In this document: positions 15,955-24,798 of the stretch, one piece after another | Layout: each line of letters begins with the position of its first letter | How positions within the stretch are numbered: the stretch's first letter is position 1 | From: JALYUM01 sp036688685 | GTDB taxonomy: Bacteria; Pseudomonadota; Gammaproteobacteria; Burkholderiales; Burkholderiaceae_D | Assembly (NCBI RefSeq): GCF_036688685.1 | Contig: NZ_JAQQPS010000002.1 | Location: 248,001-312,000 of the forward strand | Length of the DNA stretch: 64,000 bases | Direction: 5' to 3' | Translations under genes and position numbers: made by a program | Notes under the pieces: model-generated | Told to the model about the DNA's origin: nothing | Databases searched by the model: none | The model's input: only the letters and a program-made list of their open reading frames with translations

Positions 15955-16932
15955 TCAGGTATTTGTTATGTGCTGGCCGTCGGGAAGACGGTCCGTTGGG
16001 TCGGCAAGCGCAGCTTGTGACTGCAAACTCGCCTGCAATTGCGCCGGTGCGACGGCAATGCCGTCCGCATCCAGCAAGCTCATGATTGCCAGCGCGCGGC
16101 CATCGCCGCAGACACCAAGAATCATATTATCCACCACGCTTAGTCCGGGTGGCAAACCGGCGAGCGCCGCCGGCGTTGTACGGGGCAGCCGTGCGCGTTC
16201 AATGATATACCTTGTGCCCGCCACATCGGTGAACGCGCCCGGATACGGCGGCGCCACGGCGCGGTGCAGGTTGTACACCTGCTGCGCCGGTTGCGACCAG
16301 TCGATGCGGCCATCTTCCGGCTTGCGCCCGCCAAAGTAGCCGCCTTGCGTCAGGTCATTGTGGATGCGTGGCGCGCTGCCTGCCAGCAGGGCCGGGAGCA
16401 CCTGCCACAGCGTCTGCTCGGCCGCCACGGTAACCTTGCCAAATACTTCGAAGGCGGTGTCGTCGGGCAGGATGGGCACGGCGGTCTGGGCCACGATGGC
16501 GCCGGCGTCCGGCTTGATGGTCATTTCGTGTAGCGTGGCGCCGATTTCGGTGGCGCCGTGCAGCACCGCCCAATTGACCGGTGCGCGGCCGCGGTAAGCG
16601 GGCAGCAGCGAGCCATGCATATTGAAGGCGGGCGCGACCGCCAGGAGACTGGCCGGGAGCATATTGCGGTAATAAAAGCTGAACAGCATGTCGGGTGCGA
16701 TGGCCGTCACGCGCGCCAGCAGGTCCGGGTCAGTCGCACTGGCCGGCGTAATGTACGGGATGCCTTCCGTACGGCACAGGCTGACCATCGATTCGAACCA
16801 GATATTTTCTGCCGCATTGTCTTCGTGGGTGACCACCAGCGCCACCTCGACGCCGGCCGCCAGCAGTACTTTCAGGCAGCGCACGCCGACGTTGTGGTAG
16901 CCGAACACCACCACGCGTGGCGGCGCTTTCAA
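15955..16932 (-). CDS. arnA: UDP-4-amino-4-deoxy-L-arabinose formyltransferase (formyltransferase half of ArnA)
   Basis: N-formylates UDP-L-Ara4N using N10-formyltetrahydrofolate. The 325-residue protein has the formyltransferase catalytic triad: Asn104 and His106 in AFNMHGSLLPAYRG and Asp142 in KPDAGAIV, matching E. coli ArnA N102/H104/D140. It overlaps the arnC stop by 4 bases and precedes the dehydrogenase-half gene. Split ArnA means the two activities must meet as separate proteins. Confidence 0.92.
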   Translation of the reverse strand: MKAPPRVVVFGYHNVGVRCLKVLLAAGVEVALVVTHEDNAAENIWFESMVSLCRTEGIPYITPASATDPDLLARVTAIAPDMLFSFYYRNMLPASLLAVAPAFNMHGSLLPAYRGRAPVNWAVLHGATEIGATLHEMTIKPDAGAIVAQTAVPILPDDTAFEVFGKVTVAAEQTLWQVLPALLAGSAPRIHNDLTQGGYFGGRKPEDGRIDWSQPAQQVYNLHRAVAPPYPGAFTDVAGTRYIIERARLPRTTPAALAGLPPGLSVVDNMILGVCGDGRALAIMSLLDADGIAVAPAQLQASLQSQAALADPTDRLPDGQHITNT

Positions 16933-17933
16933 CGGATCACCTGGCGTTTCTCGACGGCGTCGGCGAGCAGATTGTCATCCTTGCCCGCTTCGTGCTGGAG
17001 AATGGTCTGCACCACGTAGCGCGGGCGCGCGCGCACCTGCTGCAGGATGCGGCCGACGTACTCGCCGACCAGGCCGATGCCGAACAGGATCACGCCCATC
17101 AGGAAAAAGTTGATGGCGAACAGGGTGAACAAACCTTCGGCCTCTGCGCCCAGGAACAGGCGGCGCAGCAGCAGGAATATCACCAGCGCAGCCGAGCCGA
17201 GCGCCAGCACCATGCCGGCCATCGAAAACGCCTGCAGCGGCACCAGCGAGAAGCCGGTCACCAGGTCGAAGTTCAGGCGGATCAGGCTGTAGAGCGAATA
17301 CTTCGATTCCCCGGCCGAACGCTCTTCGTGTTCGACCACGATCTCGGTGGGGCTGCGCGCAAATTTGTAGGCCAGCGCCGGCACGAAGGTGTTCACTTCA
17401 CCGCACTGGTTGACCAGATCGATGACGTTGCGACCATAGGCGCGCAGCATATTGCCCTGGTCGGTGATGCTGATGTTGGTGATGCGCTCGCGTAGCCGGT
17501 TCATCAGTTTCGAGGCGATGGTGCGCCAGGCCGAATCCTGGCGCACGCGCCGGATCGAGCCGACGTAATCGTAGCCTTCGCGCATCTTGGTAATCAGCTT
17601 GTGGATTTCTTCGGGCGGATTTTGCAGGTCGGCGTCGAGCGTGACGGTGATCTCGCCGCGGGTCGCTTCAAAGCCGGCCAGGATGGCCATGTGCTGACCG
17701 TAGTTACCATTGAACAGCACCACGCGCGTGACGTCGGGCCGGTGGCGGAACTGCTCGGCCAGGATCGATACCGACTTGTCGCGGCTGCCGTCGTTGACGA
17801 AAATGATTTCGTAGGACATGTCCAGGGCGTCAAGCGCCGGGTACAGGCGCGCGAACAGTTTGGCGAGGCCGGCTTCCTCGTTGTAAATCGGAATGACGAC
17901 CGATAGCTCACGTTTCAGGGGAATGACGTTCAT
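16929..17933 (-). CDS. arnC: Undecaprenyl-phosphate 4-deoxy-4-formamido-L-arabinose transferase
   Basis: Transfers L-Ara4FN from UDP to undecaprenyl phosphate at the inner leaflet. The 334-residue GT2 enzyme has the nucleotide-sugar fold (SVVIPIYNEEAGL, FVNDGSRDKS, TLDADLQNPPEE with the DxD motif) and two C-terminal membrane helices (about 235-260 and 270-295). It overlaps arnB upstream and the formyltransferase gene downstream by 4 bases each, so translation is coupled. Confidence 0.93.
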   Translation of the reverse strand: MNVIPLKRELSVVIPIYNEEAGLAKLFARLYPALDALDMSYEIIFVNDGSRDKSVSILAEQFRHRPDVTRVVLFNGNYGQHMAILAGFEATRGEITVTLDADLQNPPEEIHKLITKMREGYDYVGSIRRVRQDSAWRTIASKLMNRLRERITNISITDQGNMLRAYGRNVIDLVNQCGEVNTFVPALAYKFARSPTEIVVEHEERSAGESKYSLYSLIRLNFDLVTGFSLVPLQAFSMAGMVLALGSAALVIFLLLRRLFLGAEAEGLFTLFAINFFLMGVILFGIGLVGEYVGRILQQVRARPRYVVQTILQHEAGKDDNLLADAVEKRQVIR

Positions 17934-19066
17934 GCTGCCAGCACTTTCCGGGTGGCGGCGACGACGCGCTCGACGTCCTGCGTCGTCATCGTATAAAACA
18001 TTGGCAAGGTCACGGTCAGGCGGCCGATTTTTTCGGCGATCGGGAACATGCCTTCCTTGAAGCCCAACTCACGGTAAAGCGTGAACAGGTGAATTGCCGC
18101 GTAATGGTAGCCGGTGCCGATATTGTGCTCTTTTTGCATCCGCGTCATGAAGTCGGCGCGGGTGCCGGGGCCCCTGTCCGGCAAAATAATCTGGAACAAA
18201 TGCCAGTTCGAGGTGTCGAACGCCTGCACCGGCAGCTGCGCGCCGGTGGCGCTTTCGAAATCGGTGCCGAACGCGGCAAAGTAGTGCTCTGCCAGTTTCC
18301 TGCGCTGCGCGGTCACGGCGGCGATGGTCTTCATCTGGCCCAGGCCAATGACCGCCATGATGTCGCTCATGTTGTATTTGCCGCCCAGCACGTCCACGTC
18401 GATGCCGTCGACGCCGCTGCGGGTCACGCCCTGCAGCCGGTATTTTTCGGCCAGGCGCGCTTCTTCCGGGGTGTTCATGACCAGGCAGCCGCCTTCGCCG
18501 GTGGTCAGGTTCTTGTTCACCTGGAAGCTGAACGACGAAAAATCGCCGAACGCGCCGATGCGCTTGCCCTGCCACAGCGAACCGAAGGCCTGGGCGGCGT
18601 CTTCCACCACGCGCAGATTGTGCTTGCGCGCAATCGCATACAGGCGGTCCATGTCGACCGGCAGGCCGGACAGGAACACCGGCAGCAAGGCTTTGGTGCG
18701 CGGCGTGATGGCGGCTTCCAGCTTGTCCAGATCGATGTTGCGCGTGACCGGGTCGATGTCGGCGAACACCGGTGTCGCGCCTACTTCCAGGATCACGGCA
18801 GACGTGGCCGGCCAGGAGATGGGGGTGGTGATCACCTCGTCCCCCTTGCCGATCCCGGCGATGCGCAGGGCAATTTCCATGGTGCAGGTGCCGGAATTGA
18901 AGGTGCGCACCGGGCGACCGCCGAAGTACTCGGACAGTTGTGACTCAAACGCGGCATTCTTCGGGCCGGTGGTGATCCAGCCGGAGCGCAGTACGTCGCC
19001 CACGCTGGCGATGGTTGCTTCATCGATGGTAGGACGGGAAAACGGCAGAAAGGTTTCGGCTGTCAT
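17930..19066 (-). CDS. arnB: UDP-4-amino-4-deoxy-L-arabinose oxoglutarate aminotransferase
   Basis: Adds the 4-amino group to UDP-4-keto-arabinose using glutamate and PLP. The 378-residue DegT/DnrJ/EryC1 fold protein has VVEDAAQA with Asp156 and the PLP-binding Lys185 in FQVNKNLTTGEGG. The neighbours arnC and arnA fix the pathway assignment; sequence alone could also fit other sugar aminotransferases. A 96-bp AT-rich gap separates it from the SMR gene, so a second promoter there is possible. Confidence 0.92.
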   Translation of the reverse strand: MTAETFLPFSRPTIDEATIASVGDVLRSGWITTGPKNAAFESQLSEYFGGRPVRTFNSGTCTMEIALRIAGIGKGDEVITTPISWPATSAVILEVGATPVFADIDPVTRNIDLDKLEAAITPRTKALLPVFLSGLPVDMDRLYAIARKHNLRVVEDAAQAFGSLWQGKRIGAFGDFSSFSFQVNKNLTTGEGGCLVMNTPEEARLAEKYRLQGVTRSGVDGIDVDVLGGKYNMSDIMAVIGLGQMKTIAAVTAQRRKLAEHYFAAFGTDFESATGAQLPVQAFDTSNWHLFQIILPDRGPGTRADFMTRMQKEHNIGTGYHYAAIHLFTLYRELGFKEGMFPIAEKIGRLTVTLPMFYTMTTQDVERVVAATRKVLAA

Positions 19067-19162
19067 GGGAATATTTCCGGCAAGGTTTTTAATTATTAGA
19101 TGTGAAGTGTCAATACTGCCATTGGCGGCATTCTATCAGCGCCCATTTAACTGAATCTTAAT

Positions 19163-19534
19163 TTATGTTCTCGCCAGCAAGATTACGCCGACGATGATGA
19201 CGGCCAGTGCCAGCATGCGCTGCGGCGAAACGATCTCGCCGAGAAACATCCACGCGCCGATCGCGCTGATGACGTAACCGATCGACAGCATCGGATAGGC
19301 AATCGTGACGTCGGTGCGCGACAGGCTGATGATCCAGACAATCACCGACACGCCGTAGCAGCCCAGCCCGGCAATGATGGGCGGCTGGCTGAACACTTTG
19401 ATGAACACCGCAAACCAGTTCTGCCAGTTCAGTGTAATTGTGCCGAGGCCGTTGGTGCCGGCCTTGAGCAGCAACTGAGCGCAGGCATTGAGGATCACGC
19501 CGGTCAGGATGAGGGCGAAGGTAACCAGGTTCAT
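19163..19534 (-). CDS. SMR-family membrane protein, probable Ara4N-lipid flippase subunit (ArnE-like)
   Basis: A 123-residue, four-helix inner-membrane protein of the EamA/SMR type (LILTGVILNACAQLLLKAG at the N-terminus). In enterobacteria ArnE and ArnF together move undecaprenyl-P-Ara4N across the membrane. Only one such gene is present here, so it may act as a homodimer or with a partner encoded elsewhere. It lies 15 bases after arnT and is assigned by context. Confidence 0.8.
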   Translation of the reverse strand: MNLVTFALILTGVILNACAQLLLKAGTNGLGTITLNWQNWFAVFIKVFSQPPIIAGLGCYGVSVIVWIISLSRTDVTIAYPMLSIGYVISAIGAWMFLGEIVSPQRMLALAVIIVGVILLART

Positions 19535-19549
19535 GAGGAAATCTGCACG

Positions 19550-21217
19550 TTAAAAGTTGGCGATCACGATGCGGCGCGCGTCGGCAGCGACGATACGCAC
19601 CGGCACGCCATCTTTTTTGAGTTGCGCCACGATGTCGTCGCGCGTGATTGCGATATCGCGCACGCCGGCCGCGGCGTGGGCGCGCCACTGCACCACAAAC
19701 GCGTCGACGGTGGGAATGGCGAGCGCCGGTTGCTGCTGCAGGCCGAACGAAAACTCGTCCAGGTAATCGACCAGCACCACTGGACGGCCGAGATAAAACG
19801 TCAGCGACTGCTCGTACAGGCCGACCGCATAGATGGTGCTCGTCGGCATGATTTCGGCGCGGATTGCAGGCACCATGCCCACCCCGGCCCTGGCCTGGCC
19901 GATCGGCTCGAAGCCGGCCAGGATCAGGTGCGTGGCGAAAAAGCCCCCGAGGGCCAGCGCGATCACGGCGCGGTCGCGCTGCAGCCGGCGATCGAACACC
20001 AGTGCGAGCACGCCGCCGGCCAGCGCGACGATCCCGGCCGCCAGCACCCACGGCTGGTATTGCTGATACAGCAGGTCTTCGCCGGCGCGTTTGGCCAGGC
20101 GCAGCATGAACGGGACGAAGCCCAGGAAGGCGGCGCCCAGCAAGACCAGCAGCGCCGCGTTGACACTGCGGCTGCGCCGGCTGGCGGTTTCAAGATAGTG
20201 CGCAATCATCAGCGCCACCGCAGGGAACACCGGCAGGATGTAGCCGGGCAGCTTGGAACTCGACTTGGTAAAGAACGCAATGATGAACACCACCCAGACC
20301 AGCAGTAGCAGTCCGGGACGGAACCGTTCCTGTGCGGCGCCGGGCGTGCGGCGCAGCGATTGCAGCAGGCTCTGCACCAGCACGCCCAGCCAGGGCACGC
20401 AGCCGGCCGCCAGCAGCGCCAGGAAGATCCACCACGCCGCTTCGCGTTTGTGCTCCTTGAGCAGGAAACGGTCGAAGTGTTCGTGGATGAAGAAAAAATG
20501 CGGCTGTTCCGGGTTCTGCAGGCCGACCAGCACGAACCACGGTGCGGCAATTGCGAAAAACAGCAGCAGGCCTTTGCCCAGGTGCAGGCGGGTCCAGATC
20601 TGCCAGTCGCGCGCTGCGAGCGTGTAAAACACCAGCACGCCACCTGGCAGGACCAGGCCGATCAGCCCTTTCGACAGCACCGCCAGCGCCATCCCCGCCC
20701 AGCACAGCAGCATCCAGTTGCGTTGCTCAGTGGGCGTGGCGCTGTCGCGCTGGGCCACCAGCAAGGCGCACAGGGCAATCGTCATCATGCCGGACAGGCC
20801 CATGTCGAGGGAATTGATCTGGCTGCAGGCGACCCAATAGAAGCTTGAGCCCAACACCAGCGCGGCGTACAGGCCGACGCGCGGGCCGTACACGCGGGCG
20901 CCGGCGTAACCGGTCAGCAGCACGCCGATGATGCCGCACAGGCCGGTCCACAGGCGCGCCTGCCAGTCGCCCACGCCGAACAGGGTGAATGACAAGGCAT
21001 TCATCCAGGTTTGCAGCGGGGGTTTTTCGAAGTATTTGATGCCGTTCAGGCGCGTGGTGATCCAGTCGCCGCTGGCGAACATTTCGCGCGCCATTTCGGC
21101 GTAACGGCCTTCATCGGGCGGTACCAGCGTGCGCACGCCGAGCACGAACAGCGACACGACGATGAAACCGATCAGAAGACTGAGGAGGAGGACGCGGTTG
21201 CTGTGCGCGTCTTTCAT
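19550..21217 (-). CDS. arnT: ArnT-like lipid A 4-amino-4-deoxy-L-arabinose transferase
   Basis: A 555-residue GT83-type membrane glycosyltransferase that would move L-Ara4N from its undecaprenyl carrier to lipid A on the periplasmic side. The first periplasmic loop has the hallmark PPDEGRYAEMAREM, followed by KYFEKPPLQTWMNA; at least ten hydrophobic segments follow and a soluble C-terminal part closes the protein. The ATG at 21217 overlaps the upstream Mth938-like stop by 4 bases; the longer open frame is not used. Specificity is inferred from the arn neighbours. Confidence 0.9.
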   Translation of the reverse strand: MKDAHSNRVLLLSLLIGFIVVSLFVLGVRTLVPPDEGRYAEMAREMFASGDWITTRLNGIKYFEKPPLQTWMNALSFTLFGVGDWQARLWTGLCGIIGVLLTGYAGARVYGPRVGLYAALVLGSSFYWVACSQINSLDMGLSGMMTIALCALLVAQRDSATPTEQRNWMLLCWAGMALAVLSKGLIGLVLPGGVLVFYTLAARDWQIWTRLHLGKGLLLFFAIAAPWFVLVGLQNPEQPHFFFIHEHFDRFLLKEHKREAAWWIFLALLAAGCVPWLGVLVQSLLQSLRRTPGAAQERFRPGLLLLVWVVFIIAFFTKSSSKLPGYILPVFPAVALMIAHYLETASRRSRSVNAALLVLLGAAFLGFVPFMLRLAKRAGEDLLYQQYQPWVLAAGIVALAGGVLALVFDRRLQRDRAVIALALGGFFATHLILAGFEPIGQARAGVGMVPAIRAEIMPTSTIYAVGLYEQSLTFYLGRPVVLVDYLDEFSFGLQQQPALAIPTVDAFVVQWRAHAAAGVRDIAITRDDIVAQLKKDGVPVRIVAADARRIVIANF

Positions 21218-21606
21218 GCAGCTGGCTCGTTGCGCTCGATAATCAGTGCCAGGGTCACTTTGCGCCCTTCGCCCATCAGGATGTTGTAGGTGCGGCAGGC
21301 CGCGTGGCTGTCCATGCATTCGACGCCGATGCGCAGGTTCATCAGGCTGGCCACCAGGCGCGGGTGCACGAAGCGCTGACGCTCGCCGGTACCGAGGATG
21401 ACCAGGTCAGGGACGTCGAGGGCGATCTGTTCGAAGTGTGCCGCCGTGAGCTGGTCGAAGTGCGCCACCGGCCAGGCGCGCGGCGCTGTTTCGGGCAGCA
21501 CGATCAGGCTGTAGTCGAAATGCTGAAGATTGATCTCGACGCCGGTGGCGTCGTAGCCGGTCACGGTCTGGTACTTCTGGTTCGGTTCAGTGGAGTGAAG
21601 CTTCAT
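21214..21606 (-). CDS. Mth938-like domain protein
   Basis: A 130-residue cytoplasmic protein of the Mth938/NDUFAF3-like family: short beta strands, then LVILGTGERQRFVHPRLV and the C-terminal YNILMGEGRKVTLALI. Function in bacteria is unknown. The ATG at 21606 gives the normal family start (MKLH); a TTG 17 codons upstream has no ribosome site. It is the first gene of the minus-strand arn run and is coupled to arnT by an ATGA overlap, so its messenger level sets or follows that of arnT. Confidence 0.82.
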   Translation of the reverse strand: MKLHSTEPNQKYQTVTGYDATGVEINLQHFDYSLIVLPETAPRAWPVAHFDQLTAAHFEQIALDVPDLVILGTGERQRFVHPRLVASLMNLRIGVECMDSHAACRTYNILMGEGRKVTLALIIERNEPAA

Positions 21607-21848
21607 GGTTTTGTCGGCGCTGAGTGGGGCGGGCAGGACGAAATCGCGGGCCGCCAAAGGGATATATTGTAACGTCCAAGCATGAAAAATAAATTAAGAA
21701 ATGGTGGTTAATCGCGTCGACAATTCAAACCTTTCCTACGGGCACCTCCTGTCTGGCGGGGGCGGTGTTGCTTAAATGCTCCGCATTCGGCAGAATGGGG
21801 GACTCTTTCTTGCACTGCAACATGGTGCCTCTCCGCCAAGGTGATCAA

Positions 21849-23078
21849 TTGCGACCGATACTGAAATCCAACAAGCTCGACGACGTCCTGTATGAAATCC
21901 GTGGCCCGGCCATGGACCTGGCGCGCCAGATGGAGGAAGACGGTCAGAAGATCATCAAGTTGAATATCGGCAACCTGGCCGTGTTTGGCTTCGATGCACC
22001 GGACGAGATCGTGCAGGACATGATCCGGAATATGCACGGCGCGGCCGGCTACACCGATTCGAAGGGCATGTTCGCGCCGCGCCGCGCGGTGGTCCATTAC
22101 ACCCAGTCGAAACACATTCAGGGCGTGACGATCGACGACGTCTACCTGGGCAATGGCGCCTCCGAACTGATCGTGATGGCCATGCAGGGTTTGCTGAACA
22201 ATGGCGACGAAGTGCTGGTGCCGGCGCCCGACTATCCGCTGTGGACCGCTGCGGTCAGCCTGGCCGGCGGCAAGCCGGTGCACTATATTTGCGATGAGCA
22301 GGCCGGCTGGTTTCCGGACATCGACGACATGCGTAAGAAAATCACGCCGAACACGCGCGCGCTGGTCGTCATCAACCCGAACAACCCCACCGGCGCGCTG
22401 TATCCGCGCGAAGTGCTGGAGGGCATCATCGAACTGGCGCGCCAGCACCAGCTGATCATCTACGCCGACGAAATTTACGACAAGACGTTATACGACATGG
22501 CCGAACATGTGTCGATGGCGTCGCTGGCCGACGACGTGCTGTTCGTCACCTTCAACGGCCTGTCGAAAAACTACCGCGCCTGCGGCTACCGCGCCGGCTG
22601 GATGGTGCTGTCGGGCGACAAGCGCCATGCCAAAGGTTATATCGAGGGCCTGAACATGCTGGCCTCGATGCGCCTGTGCGCCAATGCCCCGGGCCAGTTC
22701 GCGATCCAGACCGCGCTCGGCGGCTACCAGTCGATTAACGAACTGGTAGGGCCGGGCGGACGCCTGCTGCGCCAGCGTGACCTCGCTTACCAATTACTGA
22801 CCGATATACCGGGCGTGACCTGCGTGAAGCCAAAAGCCGCGCTGTACATGTTCCCGAAGCTGGACCCGGCGATGTACCCGATTGCCGACGACCGCCAATT
22901 CATCTGCGAACTGCTGGCCGAGGAAAAAGTGTTGCTGGTGCAGGGCACCGGTTTCAACTGGATTGCCCCCGACCATTTCCGGCTGGTGTTCTTGCCCAAT
23001 ACGGACGACCTGACCGACGCCTGCGCGCGTATTGCGCGCTTCCTCGACGGTTACCGGCGCCGTCACGGTCGCGCCTAA
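21849..23078 (+). CDS. alaA: Alanine-synthesising aminotransferase AlaA
   Basis: Transfers the amino group of glutamate to pyruvate. The 409-residue fold-type I aminotransferase matches E. coli AlaA along its length: IRGPAMDLARQMEEDG, PAPDYPLWTAAVSL, INPNNPTGALY, and the PLP Lys in FNGLSKNYRACGYRAGW. The start is TTG at 21849, with AAGG 7 bases upstream and LRPILKSNKLDD as the family N-terminus; upstream ATGs at 21822 and 21765 have no ribosome site. hom follows 17 bases later, giving the betaproteobacterial aminotransferase-hom pair. Confidence 0.92.
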   Translation: MRPILKSNKLDDVLYEIRGPAMDLARQMEEDGQKIIKLNIGNLAVFGFDAPDEIVQDMIRNMHGAAGYTDSKGMFAPRRAVVHYTQSKHIQGVTIDDVYLGNGASELIVMAMQGLLNNGDEVLVPAPDYPLWTAAVSLAGGKPVHYICDEQAGWFPDIDDMRKKITPNTRALVVINPNNPTGALYPREVLEGIIELARQHQLIIYADEIYDKTLYDMAEHVSMASLADDVLFVTFNGLSKNYRACGYRAGWMVLSGDKRHAKGYIEGLNMLASMRLCANAPGQFAIQTALGGYQSINELVGPGGRLLRQRDLAYQLLTDIPGVTCVKPKAALYMFPKLDPAMYPIADDRQFICELLAEEKVLLVQGTGFNWIAPDHFRLVFLPNTDDLTDACARIARFLDGYRRRHGRA

Positions 23079-23095
23079 TCTTTTTTAGTCCAAAT

Positions 23096-24418
23096 ATGAA
23101 TCCCATACAAGTAGGCCTGCTCGGCATCGGTACCGTCGGCGCCGGCACCTTTAACGTCCTCAAGCGCAATCAGCAGGAAATCCGTCGTCGCGCCGGTCGC
23201 GGCATCGAGATCGCCGTCGTCGGCGCGCGCAATGCTGCGCGCGCCCAGACCATCACGGAAGGGGCGTGCCGCATCGTCGACGACCTGTTTGCCGTGGTCG
23301 ACGACCCGGCGGTGGAAATTGTCGTGGAACTGATCGGCGGCACCGACCTGGCACGCGAACTGGTGCTGCGCGCCATCGCCAACGGCAAGCACGTGGTGAC
23401 CGCCAACAAGGCGCTGATCGCGCACCACGGCAATGAAATTTTCGCGGCAGCCCAGGCGGCCGGCGTGATGGTGGCGTTTGAAGCGGCCGTCGCCGGCGGC
23501 ATCCCGATCATCAAGGCGCTGCGCGAAGGCCTGTCGGCCAACCGCATCGAATCGGTGGCCGGCATCATCAACGGCACCACCAATTTCATTTTGTCCGAGA
23601 TGCGCGACAAGGGCCTCGATTTTGCCACCGCGCTGGCCCAGGCCCAGAAGCTCGGTTACGCCGAAGCCGACCCGACCTTCGACATCGAAGGCGTCGACGC
23701 CGCGCACAAATTGTCGATCATGGCGGCGATTGCGTTCGGCATCCCGATGCAGTTCGACAAAGCCCACGTGGAAGGCATCAGCAAGCTGGAAGCGAAGGAT
23801 ATTCGCTACGCCGAGCAGCTGGGCTACCGCATCAAGCTGCTGGGCATCACCCGGCGCACCGTGGCCGATGGCGTCGAAGGCATCGAGTTGCGCGTACACC
23901 CGACCCTGATTCCCGCCAGGCGCCTGATCGCCAACGTCGAAGGCGCGATGAATGCGGTGCTGGTGCAGGCCGATGCGGTCGGCGCCACGCTGTACTACGG
24001 TAAAGGTGCGGGCGCCGAGCCGACCGCTTCGGCCGTGATTGCCGACCTGGTCGACGTGACGCGCCTGGCCACGGCCGACCCGTACTCGCGCGTGCCGCAC
24101 CTGGCGTTCCAGCCGAACCAGTTGACCGACGTGGCGATTTTGCCGATGTCCGAGATTTCAAGCTGCTACTACCTGCGCGTGTATGTCGTCGACCAGCTGG
24201 GCGTGATGGCCGATTTGACGCGCATCCTGGCCGACGCCGGCATTTCGATCGACGCCGTGCTGCAGAAGGAACCGGGGGAGGGCGAGACGCACACCGATAT
24301 CATCATGCTGACGCACCAGACGCAGGAAAAGAAAATCGATGCGGCGATCCGGGAGATTGAAGATTTGCCGGCGGTGGTGGGGAGCTTGACCAGGATCCGG
24401 CTGGAGAATTTGAGCTGA
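23096..24418 (+). CDS. hom: Homoserine dehydrogenase
   Basis: Reduces aspartate semialdehyde to homoserine for threonine and methionine synthesis. The 440-residue protein has the Rossmann start (GLLGIGTVGAGTFNVL), the catalytic domain with VTANKALIAHHG and GIINGTTNFIL, and a C-terminal ACT domain (about 350-440) that usually gives threonine inhibition. In related genomes thrC normally follows; here repeat copy B and an unrelated kinase gene come next. Confidence 0.97.
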   Translation: MNPIQVGLLGIGTVGAGTFNVLKRNQQEIRRRAGRGIEIAVVGARNAARAQTITEGACRIVDDLFAVVDDPAVEIVVELIGGTDLARELVLRAIANGKHVVTANKALIAHHGNEIFAAAQAAGVMVAFEAAVAGGIPIIKALREGLSANRIESVAGIINGTTNFILSEMRDKGLDFATALAQAQKLGYAEADPTFDIEGVDAAHKLSIMAAIAFGIPMQFDKAHVEGISKLEAKDIRYAEQLGYRIKLLGITRRTVADGVEGIELRVHPTLIPARRLIANVEGAMNAVLVQADAVGATLYYGKGAGAEPTASAVIADLVDVTRLATADPYSRVPHLAFQPNQLTDVAILPMSEISSCYYLRVYVVDQLGVMADLTRILADAGISIDAVLQKEPGEGETHTDIIMLTHQTQEKKIDAAIREIEDLPAVVGSLTRIRLENLS

Positions 24419-24798
24419 TTTTTGGTGTGCAGTATTGCGGCGCGGCGAGTACCACCGGCCCGTAAACGTCATCCCCGCGCAGGCGGGGACCCATAACCCG
24501 TAAAAAGCATACGCGATGACTGCTCATTGTTGCTATGGGTTCCCGCCTGCGCGGGAATGACGGTTTTTTGTGTGCTGCTTAGAGGTGGCGTCAATGGTCC
24601 GACCACTGCGTCGCGCTGCGCCAGCTCCGCCGTTGTCAACCTGACCAGCGCGCGCTCGATCTCGTCGAGCAGGTCCATCTCTTCATGCGCAGTGAGTGGG
24701 ATCGGTGCAGTCATGGGCCGATTTTACGCGCATGCCGCATTTGACAACAATCCCCGCGCCGCCCTGCGCATTTGAGGGAGCGCAACGTTCACGCCCCT
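24419..24798. other. hom / histidine-kinase intergenic region
   Basis: This 380-bp stretch holds repeat copy B (24467-24562). A minus-strand frame 24469-24714 could encode 81 residues (MTAPIPLTAHEEMDLLDEIE at the start), but it has no ribosome site and its last third, including the stop, is read from the repeat. Nothing else is recognisable. Confidence 0.6.
24467..24562. repeat. Dispersed imperfect inverted repeat, copy B
   Basis: A 96-bp element: left arm cgtcatccccgcgcaggcgg plus gacccataac, right arm tatgggttcccgcctgcgcg ending in aatgacg. The arms are nearly perfect inverted copies of about 30 bp. A T run follows at 24563, so it may also act as a terminator for hom. Shares arms and part of its centre with copy C. 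Confidence 0.88.
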
